Assembly (NCBI GenBank): GCA_048013815.1
Contig: CM106585.1
Span: 8,060,001 to 8,124,000 of the forward strand
DNA: 64,000 nt
Reading direction: 5' to 3'
Source of the DNA: Setoptus koraiensis
Taxonomy: Eukaryota > Arthropoda
The stretch's first letter is position 1, and each line of letters begins with the position of its first letter. A model generated the notes under the pieces. That model ran no database searches. It saw only the letters and a program-made list of their open reading frames with translations, and had not been told where the DNA came from. Both the position numbers and the translations under genes were made by a program. Below, in pieces: positions 56,739 to 64,000 of this stretch.

Positions 56739-59700
56739 ATGGCCAAACGTAACACCGATAAACCGTCACAATTGATTAAACCATCATCAATTAGCACCCG
56801 TATGTTCAATGATGAAAATCCCACAGTCAGCATCAATGGCCATTCGCAGCAATCGATTGCCAGCAGAAACAACAACAGCAATAGTAGTCAACTACCACAC
56901 CAGTCCTTCATTCCTCGGCGTCAATCGTCCGAACTTACCAGTCAGCACCTCACCTATAAGTCTCCCACTGCCATCATAGGAAAGAGTATTAAATCAAACA
57001 GCAGTAGCAATAGTTCACCAACACATTCAATCCCATTGAGAAATTCTACAAATAATGATTTAATTAAGCAACAAAGACCACCAGTCTGTTCTAACAACAC
57101 GACCAACCTACCTACCCCATACAAGACTGACAAGCCGATACTATTAGACAGTGATCAACCGAGTGCCCAATTTCAAAATGTCTCGCCACCACAAAAAAAT
57201 TATGATTGTTATTCCGCGTATACTTATGACAAGTCAACCTCTGATGTGGTATTAAAACCGCCAAACGATTCTTCTATCACAATTGGTACTGCAATTGACA
57301 AGACCAACCACAATAACGAGCAAAGTGACTCCGATTCAAAGTCACATTCTAACAACAACAGAAAAAGAAGACATTATGATGCGACATATCAAAAAATGTT
57401 GAATGAGAGGCGACTCACGTACACTGTTACAGAGAACGACCTACCTAAAAAATATTTCAACAGAAAACAATCTTTAGATCCAACCAAGATAGATCAACTA
57501 CAACAAACCGACCTATACTCTGAAGTGCCAAATATGAATGTTATTGGTTTGCCACTTAGATACAGTCATTATGGCGACAATTGGGCCAATGATCATGACA
57601 ACCGTTCTAGATTACCCGAGTCGAGATTGTCGACACCTCAAAAGCAAAACAATCCGACGCTCTCAAGTCAAAGAAGGATGCTTGGAGATTACGTCCATCG
57701 TGTCAATGGATACATCTCTCAGGTCGATCCTTCGTCTATTTCCAGCACAAATGGAACTCGATCGACAAATTTAGAGACAAATGAAAGTTCTAGTCAGCAT
57801 AAGCAACGATCAATGTCGCCACAGAATCGACTTATGTATCGTCCTACCTTGCAATGGTCGAGTAAAATTCCTAAAGATGAGTTACCTAGATACAATTCTA
57901 GGATGGTTGGAAACGAATCTGAGAAGCAAGAATGTTCTCGCGTTGTTCGCCCAAAATTACTAGGATATCCCAACCACAAATCTTCCGTCAATAGATTGAA
58001 TGCAAAGCAGACCACAACAATTTGCAGTGAAGATCATCAAGATATTAATACACAAGGTGATAAGAAACAATCAACTACTAAACAAAAAAGTTCAAACTTA
58101 GACGATGAGAATTCGTCTCGTCAACCAAAATTCGAAGCATTTATCATGACAGGTGATTCCATGATTAAACTATCAAGCAACGAAACTGAGAAACAGCAGA
58201 AGCAGAAATTATGCCCATTCACAGCAGAGTTAACGCCAGCAGAGTTATATTTGAGTCAGCGACAGAATAAATTAATTCCGGAAAAATCCGGGGTTGATTC
58301 GGCAAACAAAAATGAACTAGATCATAAGCTACACAATAAAATATTCTACAATGATGATGAGCACGGCAACTCCAATTGTGATGCACAAACAAGTCATATC
58401 TGTGATACGAAGGTTAAAGCTATCAACAAATTTGCTGTAAATATAATCTCTCATGGTTTTACCACCGCAAGCTTGGATGACAAAACTGTAGATAAACAAC
58501 GAGTCACAGACACACAAGCGAGCGATACAATAGACAATTCTGGAGAGAACGGTCAGACCAGCCACATTCGCAAGTGTTCACCCTTACAGGCCATATCGTC
58601 GGAAAAGAAGAATGAAGAATATCTCGCTGTTAACAATTCATCATCATCATCATCGATACCAGGAGTTGACCAAAGCACTCAAACGAATTGGTTTCCAGCT
58701 CAAGACTGTAGAAATGATGTAACCGATATATACAAACCCAACGAACGCTTAAACGAGGTAGCCACCAACAACAACGTTCGCAGTACATCCAATGTCGCAG
58801 TTCAATGCACACATAATCATTTGACTTTGGACAGAAGTCGCAAGACAACTGATAATAACGAGTTAGCTGATCAACAGACAACTAGTGCCTCATCGCCTGT
58901 CTCATCAGCCTCATCTGGTTTTTATTCATCTGAAATTGTTGATCAGAACAAGCAAATCTCAAATCCTACTGGGCCACCAACAGATTATGATAGAATTCAA
59001 AATTCTATGAGTGAACGATTGAATTCCTCTATAACATTGAACAATGTTGTTGGACGTTCTGATATGTCATATAAAGATCAGTCCAATCCACCTAGTAATG
59101 CTGCTAGCATTATCGGCAACATGAATGACGCCACCCAAAGCGTCAAAGTAAAAGAATTATTCCTTGAGCCTGACGGTATAATAACAAACATAGTCAGGTC
59201 GAAACCGTCCAAGCCTTTGTTCGGCTTCTTGGGTAAAGGTAAACTACCGTCTTGTGATAATCTATTGGTTAACGGTAAAATTGAAGATTCGTCACCACCG
59301 CACACAGCTCGTGTGCATGGTGGACACCACAACAAAAATTTGATTGTCTTATCAGCTGCTCTTCAGCATGAAAATAAATCCATTCTATCTAATGATTTAG
59401 CATCCGCCATAACTAGAGATTCAAGCAATTCTATTTTATCTAAAAAGAATAATAATATTAGTAATAATTCAACTGCACCCATTGATGCTCAATCGACATC
59501 TATAACCAACGCTGCTAAACGTTTGTTTTTCAACAGCAATAAAAATATTACAAATAATTTTTTGCCACATGCAAAGGATGAGTACACCTATGACAAACAA
59601 TATGATAAGGAATCTCATGGAAAACACAAAAAATCAATAAAGTCCAGAAAAGATAATGATCTTCAGAATGTATACCCACTGCACGCGGCTATATCTCATG

Positions 59701-61550
59701 ATGATTTGTCGAATGGTCCAATACCAGGCACAATAAGACTACAACAATCCCATTTCTCATCAACACCATCAGTTGCTCATAATCTTCGACAAAACAAATC
59801 AACCACTAGTGGCCATATTTCTGATAATACCCCTTCGATAGCTGATGATAAAGAGAATAGGCCTCAACAACAAACACACATTCAGTCGATCCTCAAAATT
59901 AATAGAGAAGAATATCCTATTAAGATGGACAGCAGTCCCAATATTAAATCTTCACCAATAAATGATGGGGACATTCCTTCTCAGAGAGACATTGATCGCT
60001 ACAAATTATCTCTTCGAATGCCTGAGGATTGCAACGATGATTCTAGTTTGAAAGTCAACACACCAAAGAATAACACCAGCCCAAGTCAAGCGGCTGATGA
60101 CAGAGCAGCGGCTAGACGTCTAGCTGAACGGTTGTACAAACTAGACGGTTTCAGTGAATCAGATGTCAGTCAACACTTGTCGAGAAATAACACATTCAGC
60201 TTGTTAGTGACCGAAGAGTATCTACAATTTTTTGATTTTAGAGGAATGAGCTTGGACTCTGCACTTAGGAAGTTTCTATCCAAGGTACACCTAAATGGGG
60301 AAACACAAGAACGAGAATTGATCCTTAGCAAATTTTCACAACACTACTATGGGTGTAATAAAAGTAAATTTGCTCATTGGGAAGCAGTTCAGACACTCGT
60401 TTGTGCCCTTATTCTACTAAATACTGATCTCCATGGAGGACATAGCAAGAATCGCTCCAAACTAAGCATGGATGCATTTATAGCAGGGATTAATGACTCA
60501 ACCGCCTTGTTCAAAACGTCAGGAAATGAACACTGTGAGCTTAAACCATTTACTTTTCCGAAACACATGCTAGTAAAACTGTACGGTTCTATCAAGAAAC
60601 ACCCTCTCAAGTATAGCGATGACTCGAATGCCAAAAAGTTTGCAGCCGAGTTGGATAGTATTTATTCTAATGGCCGCGCCAACACTTTGCCAACGAGGAG
60701 GTTCGTACCTGGTGCTAATGCACCAACGTCAACACTCACAGCTAGCGCTAGAAAACAATTTAAATTAGGACTTCGTGATGAAAATCAATCCGACGATATG
60801 AGTGACACTTCATCTTCTATAGACTTCAAGACTGGTTATCTAATGCGAAAACGAATTTTTGACGCCAACGGGAAACCAACTCCACGTGGTAGAAGAGGTT
60901 GGAAACGTGTCTACATTACAGTAAAAGATTTAGTTATATTCATGAAGATTGTTGAAGACGCCAAGACAACAACGGATGATACTACGGACACTATAAGTTC
61001 TAACGCTAAGGCCTGGTCGGAAAATTTGCGTAACTCGATAAGAATTCATCATGTTTACGCTTCCAAAGCCACCAGCTACACTAAGCGTGAATTTGTCTTC
61101 AATTTACGTATTGCAGATCAGGCAGAGTACCTATTCCAAGCTTCTAATGAGCAAGAAATGAACTCTTGGATTGAGACTATTAACTTTGCCACAGCATGTC
61201 TATCAGCGCCAGTCCTTCCAGGTGCGGTGGGTTCAAATCAGAAAAAGATCCAGAGACCGTTGTTTCCTTCGTCTTATACAAAACTTTCATTTTGGGAGCA
61301 ACTCTTAGATCATGATGAACGTCTACAGAAACTCAAAGTCGAACTGGATGAACACTTAGCCAAAGCTCCGGTAACAAAAAAAGCAACTAAAAAGGACCGA
61401 TCTGATTTTATTGAGAAGATCGCTTTACTACGTCATGAAATTGAACGCTACAACACCTATGTAGAATGCATGAGAAAGAAATCAAACTCTCCAGAGGCGG
61501 TCTTGCTATCTAAACATTCTAAGTCATTGTCTTCATCATTCAAACCATAA
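56739..61550 (+). CDS. Efa6: EFA6/PSD-family ARF6 guanine-nucleotide exchange factor
   Basis: A single 4.8-kb exon encoding 1603 residues. EFA6/PSD proteins load GTP on ARF6 at the plasma membrane and organise cortical actin and, in C. elegans and flies, microtubules in axons. The first ~1100 residues are disordered and Ser/Asn-rich. The Sec7 domain spans about residues 1120-1295: AARRLAERLYKLDGFSESDV, YLQFFDFRGMSLDSALRKFL, NGETQERE with the catalytic glutamate finger, and ALILLNTDLHGG. The PH domain lies at ~1360-1490 (TGYLMRKRI, GRRGWKRVYITV, WIETINFATACL), followed by the family's C-terminal coiled coil (~1515-1585), which in homologues binds actin. The ATG at 56739 is preceded by an in-frame TAA at 56727-56729, so the start is firm for this exon. 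The N-terminal region is much longer than in vertebrate PSD proteins. An AATAAA overlaps the stop codon; another lies at 61582. Confidence 0.95.
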   Translation: MAKRNTDKPSQLIKPSSISTRMFNDENPTVSINGHSQQSIASRNNNSNSSQLPHQSFIPRRQSSELTSQHLTYKSPTAIIGKSIKSNSSSNSSPTHSIPLRNSTNNDLIKQQRPPVCSNNTTNLPTPYKTDKPILLDSDQPSAQFQNVSPPQKNYDCYSAYTYDKSTSDVVLKPPNDSSITIGTAIDKTNHNNEQSDSDSKSHSNNNRKRRHYDATYQKMLNERRLTYTVTENDLPKKYFNRKQSLDPTKIDQLQQTDLYSEVPNMNVIGLPLRYSHYGDNWANDHDNRSRLPESRLSTPQKQNNPTLSSQRRMLGDYVHRVNGYISQVDPSSISSTNGTRSTNLETNESSSQHKQRSMSPQNRLMYRPTLQWSSKIPKDELPRYNSRMVGNESEKQECSRVVRPKLLGYPNHKSSVNRLNAKQTTTICSEDHQDINTQGDKKQSTTKQKSSNLDDENSSRQPKFEAFIMTGDSMIKLSSNETEKQQKQKLCPFTAELTPAELYLSQRQNKLIPEKSGVDSANKNELDHKLHNKIFYNDDEHGNSNCDAQTSHICDTKVKAINKFAVNIISHGFTTASLDDKTVDKQRVTDTQASDTIDNSGENGQTSHIRKCSPLQAISSEKKNEEYLAVNNSSSSSSIPGVDQSTQTNWFPAQDCRNDVTDIYKPNERLNEVATNNNVRSTSNVAVQCTHNHLTLDRSRKTTDNNELADQQTTSASSPVSSASSGFYSSEIVDQNKQISNPTGPPTDYDRIQNSMSERLNSSITLNNVVGRSDMSYKDQSNPPSNAASIIGNMNDATQSVKVKELFLEPDGIITNIVRSKPSKPLFGFLGKGKLPSCDNLLVNGKIEDSSPPHTARVHGGHHNKNLIVLSAALQHENKSILSNDLASAITRDSSNSILSKKNNNISNNSTAPIDAQSTSITNAAKRLFFNSNKNITNNFLPHAKDEYTYDKQYDKESHGKHKKSIKSRKDNDLQNVYPLHAAISHDDLSNGPIPGTIRLQQSHFSSTPSVAHNLRQNKSTTSGHISDNTPSIADDKENRPQQQTHIQSILKINREEYPIKMDSSPNIKSSPINDGDIPSQRDIDRYKLSLRMPEDCNDDSSLKVNTPKNNTSPSQAADDRAAARRLAERLYKLDGFSESDVSQHLSRNNTFSLLVTEEYLQFFDFRGMSLDSALRKFLSKVHLNGETQERELILSKFSQHYYGCNKSKFAHWEAVQTLVCALILLNTDLHGGHSKNRSKLSMDAFIAGINDSTALFKTSGNEHCELKPFTFPKHMLVKLYGSIKKHPLKYSDDSNAKKFAAELDSIYSNGRANTLPTRRFVPGANAPTSTLTASARKQFKLGLRDENQSDDMSDTSSSIDFKTGYLMRKRIFDANGKPTPRGRRGWKRVYITVKDLVIFMKIVEDAKTTTDDTTDTISSNAKAWSENLRNSIRIHHVYASKATSYTKREFVFNLRIADQAEYLFQASNEQEMNSWIETINFATACLSAPVLPGAVGSNQKKIQRPLFPSSYTKLSFWEQLLDHDERLQKLKVELDEHLAKAPVTKKATKKDRSDFIEKIALLRHEIERYNTYVECMRKKSNSPEAVLLSKHSKSLSSSFKP

Positions 61551-61555
61551 ATAAA
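61550..61555 (+). terminator. Polyadenylation signal overlapping the EFA6 stop codon
   Basis: AATAAA starts at the last base of the TAA stop (61548-61550). A second AATAAA at 61582-61587 may be the one used. Confidence 0.4.
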
Positions 61556-61581
61556 ACAGATATTGAATTGTATGCAACAAG

Positions 61582-61587
61582 AATAAA
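61582..61587 (+). terminator. Second polyadenylation signal of EFA6
   Basis: AATAAA 32 bases after the EFA6 stop, within the 133-bp gap to the convergent CUB gene. Confidence 0.5.
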
Positions 61588-61646
61588 ATTGCAAATTACT
61601 ATTCTATGATACTCCATGACTATCGCGACCTTATGAGAGGAGGAAT

Positions 61647-61652
61647 TTTATT
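61647..61652 (-). terminator. Polyadenylation signal of the CUB gene
   Basis: Plus-strand TTTATT, i.e. AATAAA on the - strand, 31 bases past the CUB stop codon (61684-61686). Confidence 0.6.
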
Positions 61653-61683
61653 ATGAACGATCTAGTCTGTCAAACTTAGCTCG

Positions 61684-62964
61684 CTAACTATAAGCATAGT
61701 CTATTTGGTAACCACTACTATAAGTATCACAACAAGACTCCACAGTCAATCTTAATAATGACCTATCGGTGTTCCAATTGACCTTCATTGTTTTTCCGTC
61801 CTTTAGATCGTGCTGACATGTTAGTTTTCTCTTATTATGTTCAAGACTCAGATTATCAACACAGCATCCGTCGACATCATGAATATCACTAGTTTTCGCT
61901 GGGAATGATCTCTTCTTCAAGAAATTCTTTTTAAGTTTGGATTTTTTCTTTGGCGACAAACCATCATCATTGGAAGAAACGAAATTGTCTTGGCTGCATT
62001 GACGAGCGGACATCTCTAGTGTGTCGAATGACAAGGTTAAATAGTTAACAATGATATTTTTGGGTTTGATGAAACAAACATCGTAGCGATAATTCAATTG
62101 TTTTGGTTGTAAACTTCTAACGGGGCCATTTCGGGATTGTTCGCCACCAAAGCTTTGCAGGCAACCTGTAGGGGCACTATAAGGGTCGCCTTGCTCCAAT
62201 TGTGTTACTCTCAATGACCAGTATCTTGAATACTCGAGCGCCGAAGTCTTTATTGATAAAATCAAATTTTTCTCCTTGAAATCTAAGTAGAGGTGTTGAT
62301 TAGTGTTATTGCCGCATAATTTGGGTGAAAGCGGTTCATTTAGATCATTATAGACTCTAAAATGATCATGAAGGCATTCACCCATAACTGTTGGTTTGTA
62401 CAATTCAAGTTTGTCAAATTCAATTAGTAGTTGATTCACGCTTGGGCTGGACCTTTCAATGACTATTTCACAAATGGTCACCTTCTTCACTGGCTTGGGA
62501 TAAGCATCATTTTGGAGATAGATTGTTGCGCCTAGAGATCCTTGTTCTTTCGAAATGATACTACCACATGTTGTTTGTTTTACACAACAGACCAAGCTGT
62601 CGTTGGAGGGTAGTGAACGTCTGGCCGGGTCCGGAAAATGAGATTCGCCGCAAAATCCTTCAATATATCCATTGTTTTTGATACACGCTTTGCCAGTAGA
62701 GCAAACACCCAATCTTGATGAAATATAACTTGTGCAGACAGATTTTGGAAGGGCGATCTTGTTAAATTGGCTTGATTGTTTGTCGGTGAAATGAAGTATT
62801 TGTTGTTGTTGTTGGTGGTTGTTGATAGTTACTAGATTGTCACTACAGTCGCCGGAGTTGTTCAACGCGGTGAATACAATAACCAATAAGATGATAATAT
62901 TGTTAAAACGATATCTAGATGAAAGACATGAATTCTTGAGCATATCTCCCCTCATTTTTTCCAT
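61684..62964 (-). CDS. Secreted CUB-domain protein with clip-like cysteine module
   Basis: Single exon, 426 residues. The N-terminus has a hydrophobic core at ~21-34 (NNIIILLVIVFTAL) followed by NNSGDC, consistent with a signal peptide; Met8 is an equally good start. Next come a short Gln/His stretch and a six-Cys region, residues ~77-135 (VCTSYISSRLGVCSTGKAC, FCGESHF, LVCCVKQTTCG), like the small cysteine modules that precede CUB domains in many arthropod extracellular proteins. CUB-type sequence follows: CEIVIERSSPSVNQLLIEFD, CLHDHFRVYND, LSPKLCGNNT and LILSIKTSA, then a second cysteine-containing segment ending VESCCDTYSSGYQIDYAYS. A highly basic KKKSKLKKNFLKKRS stretch (~345-360) could be a proprotein-convertase site (KKRS). 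I know no named orthologue; the family is common in arthropods and its function is mostly unknown. It is convergent with EFA6. Confidence 0.8.
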   Translation of the reverse strand: MEKMRGDMLKNSCLSSRYRFNNIIILLVIVFTALNNSGDCSDNLVTINNHQQQQQILHFTDKQSSQFNKIALPKSVCTSYISSRLGVCSTGKACIKNNGYIEGFCGESHFPDPARRSLPSNDSLVCCVKQTTCGSIISKEQGSLGATIYLQNDAYPKPVKKVTICEIVIERSSPSVNQLLIEFDKLELYKPTVMGECLHDHFRVYNDLNEPLSPKLCGNNTNQHLYLDFKEKNLILSIKTSALEYSRYWSLRVTQLEQGDPYSAPTGCLQSFGGEQSRNGPVRSLQPKQLNYRYDVCFIKPKNIIVNYLTLSFDTLEMSARQCSQDNFVSSNDDGLSPKKKSKLKKNFLKKRSFPAKTSDIHDVDGCCVDNLSLEHNKRKLTCQHDLKDGKTMKVNWNTDRSLLRLTVESCCDTYSSGYQIDYAYS

Positions 62965-64000
62965 ATGTATTGAGACTACTGCTGATTGTGCCGTTAATAT
63001 TGCCTGTATTACTCCATTCTCGATTACGCTGTTATGGCTAATTAACTGTCTTTCTTTCTCTCTCTCCCTCTCTCTATCTCTTTCCGATCGATATTTACTC
63101 CAATTATTTCAATTAGGCATTTCTAAATGCCAAAGAAAGAGTAACCCTCTAGTACTTTTTCTTTCATGGAGCTGATAATGTCCAAAAATAGACAAGCAGT
63201 TGGACAAACTTGATGAGCGTATCGTGTTGCCATTTGAAAAGTGAGTCAATCGACAATTAGCGTTTGTCATTATGAGTTTTTCAGCTGTCATCAATGATTC
63301 CTAATTATCTTCGCAAACAATGATGAGACATTCGAAATAGACGATCCGAAGCTAGGCATTAATGAAATGGAAATAGTCTAAACTTAGGTCCACATCAACC
63401 ATAAATCATCTTTTGATCTATTGATAGATTTACTAGATTTGAGCATTCATGATCTAAAATGCAAACATAGGAAGAAAATTAAAAATTTCAAAACAAAAAC
63501 TGACATTTATATGTCTATATGTTTTGATGACACCTAACATATCATATTAAGCACACATCATACAACCATTACGAGAATACATCAATTTTTATTTTTGATT
63601 CTCATCATGGATCCATGAACTTTAATAACCATGTACGAATATTAGATTGTCTGATGCAAGATGAGCAGGCATTGTTCTGCTAATACAACTACAGTAGTAT
63701 GTTTTTTTCATAGTATATTAGTCGCCTTGAAACTCTGCATCTTCCAGTGAAATTCTCGCTCAATCGTTTCACGTGTAGTTTTTGATCCGATTATTTTCAT
63801 ATGTTACAGCTAAAACTACAAAAACTTCATCTATAAAAACTTCAGAAAAGTGCGCGAAAGTCATCCCTGGGAGATTTTTCCTTGGATTCCCTGTTGTGCT
63901 ATATATAACTCTGTTTACGCTATGCCCATATGTATGAATATTTTCTGAGAACTCCAACTAAATCGAACTGAGTAACTGTAGAACTTTATACTAATATTAA
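62965..64000. other. Right-hand intergenic region
   Basis: About 1 kb upstream of the CUB gene with no supported coding sequence. It includes a CT-rich run (about 63052-63086) that could be a promoter element of the - strand gene. Open frames of about 60 codons here (for example 63769-63957 on the - strand) have no recognisable domain. Confidence 0.4.

Noticed and set aside
1-64000. tRNA genes, rRNA and CRISPR-like arrays
   Set aside because: By eye I saw no convincing internal tRNA promoter pairs, no rRNA similarity and no regularly spaced direct repeats with unique spacers. A covariance-model search would be decisive.

Overview
This is a piece of a eukaryotic nuclear genome. The genes have GT-AG introns, AATAAA polyadenylation signals and animal-specific families (JIP3/Sunday driver, Rbfox, RFX, EFA6, TMEM24/C2CD2L, Integrator INTS12). 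The base composition is AT-rich, the coding introns I can place are few and mostly about 85-140 bp, several large genes have a single coding exon, and the proteins carry many Asn, Gln and His runs. Together with the fly-like Rbfox C-terminus (GPVTGYG), this suggests a small-genome arthropod; a mite is my best guess, but I cannot prove it.

Layout. 1-1.2 kb: last coding exon of a protein with a proline-rich, tyrosine-containing tail (+). 1.9-2.8 kb: pyrroline-5-carboxylate reductase (-). 3.7-9.2 kb: five-exon JIP3/JIP4 (syd) gene (+). 12.4-14.2 kb: RFX transcription factor (+), which meets the tRNA t6A enzyme YRDC (-) tail to tail with 23 bp between stop codons. 15.9-16.4 kb: small two-TM protein (+). 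16.4-17.2 kb: Integrator subunit 12 (-). 18.7-24 kb: Rbfox splicing factor (+). 29.8-30.9 kb: KLHDC2-type kelch receptor of a CUL2 ubiquitin ligase (+). 34.4-36.8 kb: TBC Rab-GAP with a very large insertion in the catalytic domain (+). 40-43 kb: TMEM24/C2CD2L-type lipid-transfer protein carrying an extra C1 domain (+). 44.1-44.8 kb: GINS subunit SLD5 (+). 44.9-46.4 kb: multipass membrane protein (-) whose intron holds an internally deleted Tc1/mariner element. 46.7-47.2 kb: a foldback of degenerate minisatellites. 47.2-56.7 kb: a gene desert rich in simple repeats. 56.7-61.5 kb: EFA6/PSD ARF6 exchange factor (+). 61.7-63 kb: secreted CUB protein (-).

The genes are unrelated housekeeping and neuronal/developmental loci and not one pathway. 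Themes recur all the same: ARF6 and vesicle/motor biology (syd, whose family binds ARF6; EFA6, an ARF6 GEF), Rab GTPase control (TBC) and ER-plasma-membrane lipid transfer (TMEM24). 3' ends are compressed: in several genes the AATAAA signal overlaps or abuts the stop codon. I did not find a wholly new biological system. The best leads are the domain additions in the TMEM24 and TBC proteins, the altered degron pocket in the KLHDC2 relative, the young mariner in an intron, and the foldback minisatellite.
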